Shown here: one piece after another, positions 1 through 6,721 of the stretch | Position numbering within the stretch: the stretch's first letter is position 1 | How the letters are laid out: every line of letters starts with the position of its first letter | Source: Acetobacteraceae bacterium | GTDB lineage: Bacteria > Pseudomonadota > Alphaproteobacteria > Acetobacterales > Acetobacteraceae | DNA: 7,873 nt | Reading direction: 5' to 3' | Assembly: GCA_030039695.1 (NCBI GenBank) | Contig: JASHVB010000744.1 | Coordinates: 1-7,873, forward strand | The notes under the pieces: generated by a model | Databases searched by the model: none | What the model was told of the DNA's origin: nothing | The model's input: the letters and a program-made list of their open reading frames with translations, nothing else | Made by a program: the position numbers and the translations under genes

Positions 1-564
1 ATCCGGCAGTTCCACGTGCCCAGCCAGCTCACATCGAACACGTTTCTGTTCGCCAGCATCGGCCTGTTCTTTGCTTTCGTCGGCTACGGTCTGCTGAGTC
101 AGATGATCGGCCGGCGCCCGGCCATTGTCATCGCGTCATGTGCGGTGCTGGTATTCGGACCGGCGCTCTACTATTCGCTGGTTGCCAACGCGGTGTCCGG
201 TGGCTCGCCGCTTGTCACCGCGACCCTGGCGGGCATCTTCCATATCGTGGCGATTTCGCCGTGGGGCATCGTTACCGTCTATATCTGTGAGCGCTTCCCG
301 ACGCATGTTCGCGCCAGCGGCTATGGTATCGGCTACAGCCTGGCGGTGGTCATCCCCTCTTTCTCCGGCATCTATCTGCTGTGGCTCGCGCGTTTCATGC
401 CGTATCTCTACACGCCGATCGTGCTAGTGGGACTGGCGGGCATCCTGATGGTCGCCGGTGCATTGCTCGGGCCGGAGACGCGCGAGGCCGAGTTGCATCT
501 GCCGGATCTGGGGCTTGAGGGCGCGCCAGCGGCGGCAACCATCGCGGTACCCCGCTCGGCCTGA
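1..564 (+). CDS. MFS transporter, C-terminal part (5' end outside window)
   Basis: This is the C-terminal half of a major facilitator superfamily permease of the inner membrane. The frame is open from base 1, so the gene starts upstream; a GTG at 16 is an internal codon, not a believable start. Counting from the first in-window codon, about five hydrophobic segments are visible (about 13-33, 40-62, 72-95, 106-130, 135-155). After the first lies a motif-A-like loop (GYGLLSQMIGRRP, about 28-40). After the third comes ERFPTHVRASGYG (about 97-109), and after the last GPETRE. The ERFPT-R-A-G pattern and the PETR tail are typical of the sugar-porter and metabolite:H+ symporter branches. The substrate cannot be read from this fragment; small organic acids, sugars or aromatic acids are all possible. 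It ends with TGA at 562-564 and converges on the antiporter gene. The family call is secure, the subfamily is not. Confidence 0.9.
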   Translation: MRQFHVPSQLTSNTFLFASIGLFFAFVGYGLLSQMIGRRPAIVIASCAVLVFGPALYYSLVANAVSGGSPLVTATLAGIFHIVAISPWGIVTVYICERFPTHVRASGYGIGYSLAVVIPSFSGIYLLWLARFMPYLYTPIVLVGLAGILMVAGALLGPETREAELHLPDLGLEGAPAAATIAVPRSA

Positions 565-616
565 GTTCCGTGGACGCTTGCCAGCTTGGTCCCGACGTTC
601 CCTTCCCGCGCGGGCT

Positions 617-658
617 AGGCGAAGGTGTCGCCGTTTCTGAAACGGTGGCCTCTCGCCT
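617..658. terminator. Hairpin between convergent genes, candidate bidirectional terminator
   Basis: An inner stem pairs 629-636 with 640-647 (eight pairs, one of them G-T, around a 3-base CTG loop). An outer stem pairs AGGCGA (617-622) with TCGCCT (653-658), with GG/CC pairing between them. It lies about 50 bp after the MFS stop and about 30 bp after the antiporter stop, so it could end transcripts from both sides. There is no T-tract on either strand, so intrinsic termination is uncertain. Confidence 0.45.
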
Positions 659-660
659 TG

Positions 661-681
661 CCCCCGCAAGCGGGCAGGGGG
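661..681. repeat. GC-rich hairpin just past the antiporter stop codon
   Basis: CCCCCGC (661-667) pairs with GC (674-675) and GGGGG (677-681), leaving a 6-base loop and one bulged A. On the minus strand it begins only a few bases after the antiporter stop codon. It resembles the CCCC-GC-AAG-CGGGG class of short repetitive extragenic palindromes found in many alphaproteobacteria. It may serve as an mRNA 3'-end structure. No other full copy occurs in this window, so calling it a repeat family member is an inference. Confidence 0.35.
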
Positions 682-685
682 AGTG

Positions 686-2485
686 TTATCGTCGCTCCAG
701 CGCATCACGCAGGCGGCGACGGCCGAACATGCGGACGTCGGCGCCTGGCGCCATCTCCTTGATGCCGTTCTGTAGCTCAGCTCGCTTCTCGTGAATCGAC
801 GCGAGCACTGGCCCCATCGGCACACCGACATCTACCAGCACGGCTTCGGATAATTGCAGACTGGCCTCGACCGTTTCCGGTACGGCGTCGGATGCGCCCG
901 TGCGATACAGATGCGCGGCATGCCGCGAGTCCCGGGCGCGGGCAATGATCAGCAGGTCCGGCCGTGCTTCGCGCGCGCCGGCGACCAGCGCGTCGGCCGA
1001 CGGCGGATCGTCCAAGGTGACCACCAGGGCCCGCGCGGTGTCCAGGTTTAGCCGCCGTAGCAGCTCGATATCGGTGATGTCGCCATAGTACACCGGCTTG
1101 CCCTGCCGCCGTTGCCGCGCGACGAGGTCGGGCTCGCGGTCGATTGCGACGTACAGAATGCCGTGAACCTCCAGCATGGCGGCAACGGTCTGGCCAACGC
1201 GACCGAAGCCCGCAACGATCACCCGTGGCTCTGCATCGTGCAGCGCCGGTGCCAGCAGGGAGGCGTCGGCCGGTTGCGGTGGCGCGATGCGACGCGCCAC
1301 GGCCTGACCGAGGCGGGACAGCAGCGGAATGCTGCCCATGGTCAGCGCCGCAACGATCAGCATCAGGCTGGCGATCTGCCTCGGCAGCAGCGACTGCGCC
1401 ACCGCGATTGTGACGATGACGAAGCTGAACTCACCGCCGGGACCGAGCAGCAGCCCGGTCTGTAAGGCGCTGGCCCACGAGAGGCGGAACAGCCGTGCGA
1501 GCGGCGCGGTGAGCAGCAGTTTCAGCAGCACAACGCCGCATGCGGTGCCGATCACCAGTGCAGGGGCCGCGGCAAGAACGCGCAGATCGAGGCTCATGCC
1601 GATGGAGATCAGGAACACCCCGAGCAACAGGCCTTTGAACGGATCGATGGTGACCTCGACTTGGCGCCGGTATTCGGTGCCGGCGAGAAGTAACCCGCCG
1701 ATCAGCGCGCCGAGCGCCATGGAGAGGCCAGCCGCCTCTGTCGCGAGTCCAGTCGCGATGACGACCAACAGGCAGGCGGCAACAAAGGATTCGGGGCTGT
1801 GGGTGCGGGCGACGCTGCGGAACAATGGGCGCAGGATGAGGCGGCCGACTGCGATGATGACCACGACTGCCGCGACAGCGTGACCTATCGCGAGGCCCAG
1901 GCCCGCCGCCGATGCGGCATGTGGTGTGGGCGCCAACGCGCCAAGCGCGAACAACACCGGAACCACGGCGAGGTCCTGAAACAACAGGATCGCGAAGCTG
2001 GTGCGCCCGACGGCCGTGTTCAGCCGCTTCTCTTCTGACAGCACCTGGATGACGACGGCGGTGGACGACATCGTGAGCGACAGGCCGATCACGATGGCCA
2101 CCTGCGTCGGCTGGCCGAGGAGGACCGCGATGCCGGTGATCGCCGCGACACTGGTCACGACCTGCAATGTGCCCAGGCCGAACACCAGGCGGCGCATGAG
2201 CCATAGGCGCTCGAACGACAGCTCGAGGCCGATCATGAACATCAGCAGCACGACGCCGAGGTGAGCGATCGGCTCGATGTCGGCGGGGTCGTCGATGGTG
2301 ACCGCGGCGAGCCAGGGCACGCGGTCGCTCAGCGCGCCGGCGGCGAATGGTCCGGCGGCGAGGCCCACCAGGATGAACCCCAGCACCGGACTGACGCGCA
2401 GCCGGTGCACCAACGGCACGACGACGGCGGCGGCGCCCAGGACGATGAGGGTTTCCTTGTATAGCGAGAGGTCGAGTGGCTCCAT
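686..2485 (-). CDS. CPA2-family monovalent cation:proton antiporter (Kef/YbaL type) with RCK/TrkA-N domain
   Basis: This 599-residue inner-membrane protein should exchange K+ (or Na+) for H+. Residues about 10-395 form the hydrophobic Na+/H+ exchanger domain. It carries FMIGLELSF (83-91), FQDLAVVP (169-176) and GPGGEFSFV (348-356), all hallmarks of KefB/KefC/YbaL. A linker (about 396-418) leads to a cytosolic RCK/TrkA-N Rossmann domain with GFGRVGQ (426-432) and the acidic residue D449 after the second strand, as expected for a nucleotide-binding regulatory domain. The length matches E. coli KefB/KefC (about 600). The loop aligned with KefC HALESDIEP reads RQVEVTIDP (274-282), keeping only part of the acidic series. 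No KefF/KefG-type ancillary quinone reductase gene is adjacent. The ATG at 2483-2485 gives a canonical N-terminus, but no clear Shine-Dalgarno precedes it. The LLM oxidoreductase gene lies 63 bp upstream on the same strand, across a hairpin. Exact ion specificity and glutathione control are unproven. Confidence 0.93.
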   Translation of the reverse strand: MEPLDLSLYKETLIVLGAAAVVVPLVHRLRVSPVLGFILVGLAAGPFAAGALSDRVPWLAAVTIDDPADIEPIAHLGVVLLMFMIGLELSFERLWLMRRLVFGLGTLQVVTSVAAITGIAVLLGQPTQVAIVIGLSLTMSSTAVVIQVLSEEKRLNTAVGRTSFAILLFQDLAVVPVLFALGALAPTPHAASAAGLGLAIGHAVAAVVVIIAVGRLILRPLFRSVARTHSPESFVAACLLVVIATGLATEAAGLSMALGALIGGLLLAGTEYRRQVEVTIDPFKGLLLGVFLISIGMSLDLRVLAAAPALVIGTACGVVLLKLLLTAPLARLFRLSWASALQTGLLLGPGGEFSFVIVTIAVAQSLLPRQIASLMLIVAALTMGSIPLLSRLGQAVARRIAPPQPADASLLAPALHDAEPRVIVAGFGRVGQTVAAMLEVHGILYVAIDREPDLVARQRRQGKPVYYGDITDIELLRRLNLDTARALVVTLDDPPSADALVAGAREARPDLLIIARARDSRHAAHLYRTGASDAVPETVEASLQLSEAVLVDVGVPMGPVLASIHEKRAELQNGIKEMAPGADVRMFGRRRLRDALERR

Positions 2486-2515
2486 GTGTGGTGTTTAGCA
2501 GGTCGGGCGCGTCGC

Positions 2516-2549
2516 GGTGTTCCCGCTCTTGTAAGGGGAGGGGAACACC
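2516..2549 (-). terminator. Strong hairpin at the end of the LLM oxidoreductase gene
   Basis: GGTGTTCCC (2516-2524) and GGGAACACC (2541-2549) are perfect 9-bp inverted arms. CTC (2526-2528) can add pairs with GAG (2538-2540), leaving a small loop. The right arm reaches the stop codon of the minus-strand LLM gene (2549-2551), so the structure forms right after translation ends. No T-tract follows. It could terminate or attenuate transcription into the antiporter gene, or stabilise the 3' end of the upstream message. Confidence 0.5.
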
Positions 2550-3532
2550 TACACGCCAGCAATCCGTGGCCCGATCACACCCTCGAACGCAGCGATCTCC
2601 GCCGCTGGCATGTCGTAGCCACCGGGAAGATCGTGCGCGGGGAAGAGGAACACGTTATTCACGCCGGCGTCCTCGCGCGCGCGCAGCAGCCGGTCGGCGC
2701 AATATTCGGCGGAACCAAACAACCCGAAGGCGTCGGCGATCTGGCGGGCGCCGTCTTCGGGAACGGCAGCGGGATCGTGGGTGGCGTCGAGATCAAATCC
2801 GGCTTCGCGCAGCCAGTGCAGGTTCGCGGCGCTGGGATACGCGAGGAATGGTTGGCCAGGAGCGAACCAGCTTCGCACCCAGCGCGGGCCGGCATCATGG
2901 CCCAGCCCGAACGTGACGATGAAAACCACTGGAAAATTGTCCAAGCTGCGGCCGGCACGTTGCGCGCCGGTACGCAGATGCGCCATCGCGGCGCGGATCG
3001 ACGCAGGGTGCAGGCCGACGAACAGGAACGCCCCGTCGGCGAGTTCCCCGGCGAGTTCGATCATGCGCGGACCGGCGGCAAACAGATACACCGGCGTTGG
3101 CGATGCGCTGCGGTTGCGAAGACGTGTCGAGGCAGGGCCGAACGTCGCCGCTTCGCCCGCGAGCAAGCCGCGCAGGTCGCGGATCGCCTCGCGCATTACG
3201 GTAAGGCTGGCGCGTGGCTTGCCCATCGTGCGGGTGGAGATGAAACCGGGCGCGACGGTAAGAAACGTGCGGCCGGGCGCGATTTCGTCGAGGCTGTGGG
3301 CGAGCGATGCCAGCACCAACGGATGCCGCGGGACGGGGCTTGATGTGGCGGGGAACAGGCGCAGCCGCTGCGTTGCCTGCGCGGCGAGTGCCAGGGCCAC
3401 ATAGGCGTCGCGGCCGCTCGACGGGTGGTCGTGGATGCCCGCGCCGTCGAAGCCCGCTTGCTCGACGCGGCGAACGAACGCAGCAAGTTCCGGCAACGGG
3501 CGGCCGACCGGGACACGAATGGAAACGCGCAT
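2549..3532 (-). CDS. LLM-class (luciferase-like) flavin-dependent oxidoreductase
   Basis: A 327-residue cytosolic TIM-barrel enzyme of the bacterial luciferase / methylene-tetrahydromethanopterin reductase superfamily. The N-terminus (MRVSIRVPVGRPLPELAAFV) opens with the first barrel strand. The block RHPLVLASLAHSLDEIAPGR (69-88), followed by LTVAPG (91-96), and the block AAGPRMIELAGELADGAFL (152-170) match family signatures around the flavin site. The family uses FMN or coenzyme F420 as a reductant carrier and includes monooxygenases, type II Baeyer-Villiger enzymes and reductases; the cofactor cannot be decided from sequence alone. The ATG at 3530-3532 has an AGGG (complement of 3542-3545) nine bases upstream. 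The gene diverges from the hydrolase–SDR operon across 124 bp, which suggests shared control. It lies 63 bp before the antiporter gene on the same strand, but a hairpin lies between them. Family assignment is firm; the substrate is unknown. Confidence 0.9.
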   Translation of the reverse strand: MRVSIRVPVGRPLPELAAFVRRVEQAGFDGAGIHDHPSSGRDAYVALALAAQATQRLRLFPATSSPVPRHPLVLASLAHSLDEIAPGRTFLTVAPGFISTRTMGKPRASLTVMREAIRDLRGLLAGEAATFGPASTRLRNRSASPTPVYLFAAGPRMIELAGELADGAFLFVGLHPASIRAAMAHLRTGAQRAGRSLDNFPVVFIVTFGLGHDAGPRWVRSWFAPGQPFLAYPSAANLHWLREAGFDLDATHDPAAVPEDGARQIADAFGLFGSAEYCADRLLRAREDAGVNNVFLFPAHDLPGGYDMPAAEIAAFEGVIGPRIAGV

Positions 3533-3656
3533 GCGAAATTGCCCTGGGCTCGCCCGCCATGTTGCATTGCCACGGCGCGTGCGGCGAGTCCTGCAGGTGC
3601 TTGCGCCGCGTCGGGCTGGGCGGGAACATGCGGCGCGCGCATCGAGGGAGGAGTGT
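3533..3656. promoter_or_regulatory. Divergent intergenic region between LLM and hydrolase–SDR genes
   Basis: These 124 bp must hold the promoters for the minus-strand LLM gene and the plus-strand hydrolase–SDR pair, unless transcription enters from outside. I see no convincing -35/-10 pair in this GC-rich stretch. A small palindrome CCTGCAGG sits at 3590-3597, near the centre, and is the only symmetric site noted. The right edge holds the hydrolase ribosome binding site. Promoter function is inferred from the divergent layout. Confidence 0.45.
3646..3653 (+). promoter_or_regulatory. Ribosome binding site fixing the hydrolase start
   Basis: GGGAGGAG lies just upstream of the ATG at 3657, with the GGAGG core five bases from it. 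The reading frame stays open upstream to about 3435, but no comparable site precedes the earlier candidate start. Homology to alpha/beta hydrolases also begins just after this ATG. Confidence 0.8.
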
Positions 3657-4457
3657 ATGCTGCTGCCACTGAACGGGCGAAAGATCGCCTATGACCTGAT
3701 AGGGCCGGAAAGTGCGCCGGTGGTGTGCATGACGCATTCGCTTGCGTCCGACGGTGGCATGTGGGCCGAACAAGTGCCGGCACTGTTGTCCGGCGGCTTC
3801 CGCGTGCTGCGCGTTGACATGCGCGGCCATGGCGGAAGCAATCCCGTGCTTGGCGATTACACGATGAGCCAACTCGCCGCCGATGTGGCGAGCGTGCTGG
3901 ACGCTCTCGGCATCAGCAAGGTGCATTACATCGGCTTGTCGATCGGCGGTATGCTGGGCCAGGCGTTTGCGCTGGAGCATGGCAGCACGCTCTTGTCGGC
4001 AATGTGGTGCGATACGCTGCCCAGCAGTCCAGTGAGCGCGGCGCAGGTCTGGGCGGAGCGGATGGCGACCGTGCGCGAGGCGGACGCGCTGGCACCGATT
4101 GCGGATGGCACTGTGGAGCGCTGGTTTACCGATGCATTCAAGCCGCGCAATCCACACCGGTGGCGGCAGATCCACGACACCGTCGTTGGCACGACTGCTG
4201 CGGGTTATCTCGGATGCTCTGCCGCCATTCAGAATTTCGATTTCGTCGCGCGGCTGCCGACGCTACGGCTGCCGGTGCTGGTGGTGTGCGGCGCGGAGGA
4301 TCCTGGGACGCCGCCGGCGGAGAATCGGAGGCTCGCCGGCCTGGTGCAGGGCGCGGGCTATGAGGAAATCGCCAACGCGCGCCACTTCCCGAACGTGGAG
4401 CATCCAGAGACCTTCAATCGGATCATGATGTCCTGGCTGTCGGCGCGGCGTGGCTAA
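3657..4457 (+). CDS. Alpha/beta hydrolase, 3-oxoadipate enol-lactonase (PcaD)-like
   Basis: A 266-residue cytosolic alpha/beta-hydrolase-fold enzyme, the usual length for PcaD-type lactonases. Visible elements are an oxyanion-region motif THSLASDGGMW (26-36) and VDMRGHGGS (53-61). The nucleophile elbow is GLSIGG (93-98, Ser95), the acid lies in CGAEDPGTPP (211-220, Asp215), and the base in ARHFPNVEHPETFN (241-254, His243). The catalytic triad is therefore complete. The closest family pattern is 3-oxoadipate enol-lactonase, which opens a lactone in the beta-ketoadipate pathway. However, no other pca genes are in the window, so a different ester or lactone substrate is equally possible. The ATG at 3657 is chosen for its strong ribosome binding site; the upstream open frame looks like chance GC-rich coding. 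The stop codon is 13 bp before the SDR start, indicating one operon. Confidence 0.88.
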   Translation: MLLPLNGRKIAYDLIGPESAPVVCMTHSLASDGGMWAEQVPALLSGGFRVLRVDMRGHGGSNPVLGDYTMSQLAADVASVLDALGISKVHYIGLSIGGMLGQAFALEHGSTLLSAMWCDTLPSSPVSAAQVWAERMATVREADALAPIADGTVERWFTDAFKPRNPHRWRQIHDTVVGTTAAGYLGCSAAIQNFDFVARLPTLRLPVLVVCGAEDPGTPPAENRRLAGLVQGAGYEEIANARHFPNVEHPETFNRIMMSWLSARRG

Positions 4458-4462
4458 AGGAG
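4456..4462 (+). promoter_or_regulatory. Ribosome binding site for the SDR gene
   Basis: AAAGGAG overlaps the hydrolase stop codon (4455-4457) and ends eight bases before the ATG at 4471. It selects that ATG over the in-frame GTG at 4450, which lies upstream of this site and would add seven residues unlike any SDR N-terminus. The overlap also suggests translational coupling of the two genes. Confidence 0.8.
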
Positions 4463-4470
4463 ACAATACC

Positions 4471-5250
4471 ATGCGTTTGCAGAACAAGGTTGGCATCGTT
4501 ACAGCGGCAGCGTCCGGCATGGGTCGCGCTGGCGCGCTGCGGTTCGCGCAGGAAGGTGCGGCGGTCGGGGTAGTGGATCTGAATGAGGACGGCGCTAATG
4601 CCGTGGTGAAGCAGATCACCAACCGTGGGGGCAAGGCGATCGCACTGGCGGGCGATCTGAGGCAGGACGCATTCGCGCGTGACATTGTGCACCGCACCGC
4701 ACGGGAATTCGGCGGGCTAGATTTCGTGTGGAACCACGTGGGCCATCCGGGGCCAGCGTCGATCGAGGGCATCGACTGGCGCGATTTCGAACTGGCGATG
4801 GATTTGAATCTGCGTACGGTGCTGGTGACGACGGAGGCGGCGATTCCGGAGCTGCGTGCACGAGGTGGCGGAGCGTTGCTGTATACCGCATCGACATCGG
4901 GGCTGACGGGGTCGCAGTTCAGTCCAGTCTATAATATTGCGAAGTTTGGCGTTGTCGGGTTGGTGCACGGACTAGCGAAGCGCTACGCGCGCGAGAAGAT
5001 CCGGGTGAACGCTGTGTGCCCCGGGCCGGTCGATACGCCAATGCTGCGGGTGTTCGTTGCGCGACCTGACAGCCAGTTGCCGGCTGGGGAAACGCCGGAG
5101 ACGCTCGTTGTCAAACGCGGTGGGCAGGTGCCGATAGGGCGGCCTGCGCAGCCGGAGGAGATTGCGAATGCGGCGCTGTTTTTGATTTCGGACGAGGCGT
5201 CGTACGTGACCGGTGTGGCGCTGCCTGTGGATGGTGGGGCAACGGCTTAG
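4471..5250 (+). CDS. SDR family NAD(P)-dependent oxidoreductase
   Basis: A 259-residue classical short-chain dehydrogenase/reductase, probably cytosolic and tetrameric like its relatives, interconverting an alcohol and a ketone. The Rossmann start reads TAAASGMG (11-18) in place of the usual TG-x3-G-x-G, so the first glycine is alanine. The NNAG motif is replaced by NHVG (88-91). Asp36 at the end of beta-2 (VVDLN) suggests NAD(H) rather than NADP(H). The catalytic residues are all present: Asn113, Ser141, Tyr154 and Lys158 (YNIAK). PGPVDTPM (185-191) and a terminal VDGGATA complete the fold. It is the second gene of the operon with the hydrolase. The motif changes are tolerated in some active SDRs, so I expect an active enzyme; the substrate cannot be named. 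Confidence 0.92.
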   Translation: MRLQNKVGIVTAAASGMGRAGALRFAQEGAAVGVVDLNEDGANAVVKQITNRGGKAIALAGDLRQDAFARDIVHRTAREFGGLDFVWNHVGHPGPASIEGIDWRDFELAMDLNLRTVLVTTEAAIPELRARGGGALLYTASTSGLTGSQFSPVYNIAKFGVVGLVHGLAKRYAREKIRVNAVCPGPVDTPMLRVFVARPDSQLPAGETPETLVVKRGGQVPIGRPAQPEEIANAALFLISDEASYVTGVALPVDGGATA

Positions 5251-5257
5251 AGGCGGT

Positions 5258-5312
5258 TGGCCCTCACCCGTGGCGCCTTCAGCACCTCGACCTCTCCCCT
5301 GCTAAATGCGGA
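5258..5312. repeat. Degraded GC-rich repeat-like stretch between convergent genes
   Basis: The gap between the SDR stop and the VWA stop holds CCCTCACCC, a GGCGCC palindrome, CCTCTCCCC and a weak CTGC/GCGG hairpin with a TAAAT loop. This word order resembles short extragenic palindromic repeats common in alphaproteobacterial intergenic regions, here with one arm decayed. No intact second copy is in the window, and no solid terminator stem is visible. Confidence 0.3.
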
Positions 5313-5317
5313 GGATT

Positions 5318-6700
5318 TCAGGCAGTTTCTTCCAGCAGATCTGTGATAACCCGCTCCAGATGGCGCAGCGTGTTGCACACAGTGACCAGGTTGCAAAACG
5401 CCGCGTAGCGATACATGTCGGAATCGCCAGTGCCCCAGGCGGAACGGTATTCGGGGTTCAGCCAAATGACGCGCTTTGCCCGCTGCGCAAGGCGCGCCAT
5501 AATCTCGGTACGCGGATCGGTGCGGTTGCCGCGCGCGTCGCCGAGAATGATGATCGTTGTCTTGGTGGTGACCAGTGCACCCCAGCCGTCTTCGAAATCT
5601 GCCAGCGAGTTGCCGTAGTTCGACGAGCCGTAACCGATCGTCTGCATGATCTCGCTGATTGCGTCTTCAATTTCCTTCTTTTCGAGAATCTGGCTGACCT
5701 CGATGAGCGATCCCGCGAAGGCGAAGGAACGGATATCCGACAGCGCCTCGTGCACTGCGTAGAGGAACATCAGCAGGAACTGCGCCATCGGTGCGACCGA
5801 ACCGGATACGTCGCACAGCACCATCACGCGTGGTTTCTCAATGCGCTTCTGCTTCCAGACTGTGATGAACGGCACGCCGCCCCAGCCCATATTGCGGCGC
5901 AACGTGCGCCGCAGATCCAACTGCCCGCGCAGACGGCGTCGCCGCGTCTTGGCGTAGCGTGCGGCCAGACGCTTTGCCATTGCCCGCACTAGCACACGCA
6001 TGCGGTCAAGATCGCGCCGTTCCAGGTTGGACAGGCGGGCGTTCTTCAGCAGCTCCTCGCGGAATCGTTCGGTCTCGCCACGGGCGAACAACACCAGGTG
6101 GCGTTCGACGAAATCGCGCACCGAATCGCGTAGGGCTTCGAGGCGTGAGTCCAGGCGACCGGCACGGACGATTGCGTCGTCATCGCCGGATTGGCGCAGC
6201 GTCTCTATTTCGCGCTCTAGGACGCGCAGTCCCATTCGATCGAGAATGCGGCGCGCGTATAGGTTCTTTTGCGTGAAGAACCTTATGTTCTCAAGCCCGG
6301 CATCGCGCGCCGCTTGCTCCATGGCCGGTGCCAGTACGGCGCGGTCGTCGTCCAACAGCATCTGGCTGAGCGTCGCGCCGCCGCCCTGGCCGCCGGCTCC
6401 GTCGCCGCCGATCGCCGGACCGGGCGTGGGGAGCGCGGGTTCCTGCGCGTCAGGGCCGGCAAATTCATCGCGCTTGAAGTAAAGTTCGAAGCATTCGTCG
6501 AACAGGCATTTTTCGTCGGGGGTCTTGGCGAGGACGAAGGAGAGTGTGTCCTTCAATACCGCGCGGTCGGCGTAACCGACGAGGTCCACGGCGCGGGCCG
6601 CGTCGATGCCTTCCGCGGCGGAGACGCGCAGCCCTGCCCCGCGTGCCACTTGTAGGAAGCGGCGGAGCGGTTCGCTGGCTGTGGCGGTGGGTGCTAACAT
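5318..6700 (-). CDS. CoxE-like VWA-domain protein, partner of MoxR ATPase
   Basis: A 460-residue cytosolic protein of the CoxE-like VWA family. Residues about 10-80 form a conserved helical start (LRRFLQVARGAGLRVS, then YFKRDEF). A glycine/proline-rich linker follows (about 91-109), then a charged helical middle (about 115-260) rich in Arg and Glu. The C-terminal von Willebrand A domain (about 290-450) keeps the MIDAS metal site: DVSGS (297-301), the YGSSNYG loop (357-363) and GDARGN (387-392). In the CO dehydrogenase cluster CoxE works with the MoxR-type ATPase CoxD in enzyme maturation; by analogy this protein probably acts as the substrate adaptor for the ATPase encoded upstream. Its client is not in the window. 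The ATG at 6698-6700 has no clear Shine-Dalgarno. The 126-bp gap to the ATPase gene is mostly filled by an inverted-repeat element. The family is confident, the role inferred. Confidence 0.9.
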   Translation of the reverse strand: MLAPTATASEPLRRFLQVARGAGLRVSAAEGIDAARAVDLVGYADRAVLKDTLSFVLAKTPDEKCLFDECFELYFKRDEFAGPDAQEPALPTPGPAIGGDGAGGQGGGATLSQMLLDDDRAVLAPAMEQAARDAGLENIRFFTQKNLYARRILDRMGLRVLEREIETLRQSGDDDAIVRAGRLDSRLEALRDSVRDFVERHLVLFARGETERFREELLKNARLSNLERRDLDRMRVLVRAMAKRLAARYAKTRRRRLRGQLDLRRTLRRNMGWGGVPFITVWKQKRIEKPRVMVLCDVSGSVAPMAQFLLMFLYAVHEALSDIRSFAFAGSLIEVSQILEKKEIEDAISEIMQTIGYGSSNYGNSLADFEDGWGALVTTKTTIIILGDARGNRTDPRTEIMARLAQRAKRVIWLNPEYRSAWGTGDSDMYRYAAFCNLVTVCNTLRHLERVITDLLEETA

Positions 6701-6721
6701 CGGGAGCGGTCGGCCTTAGCG

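Noticed and set aside
2486..3343. 285-codon plus-strand open frame antisense to the LLM gene
   Set aside because: It lies fully opposite a conserved enzyme gene and its translation is Arg/Gly-rich with no domain; explained by codon bias of the real gene.
686..3532. The LLM flavoprotein as a KefF/KefG-like ancillary subunit of the antiporter
   Set aside because: KefF/KefG are flavodoxin-like quinone reductases of under 200 residues; the LLM protein is a TIM-barrel enzyme of 327 residues, so adjacency alone is not evidence.
3435..3656. Upstream in-frame extension of the hydrolase
   Set aside because: It overlaps the LLM gene start, is Arg-rich, lacks a good ribosome binding site, and the ATG at 3657 has a strong one and matches the usual family N-terminus.
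2895..4175. 426-codon minus-strand open frame spanning the LLM gene start, the divergent region and the hydrolase
   Set aside because: It overlaps two well-supported genes in another frame, reads as Arg/Pro/His-rich low-complexity protein and has no recognisable motif; typical of GC-rich antisense frames.
5306..5992. 228-codon plus-strand open frame opposite the VWA gene
   Set aside because: Its opposite strand encodes the conserved VWA domain with MIDAS residues; this frame shows no family features.
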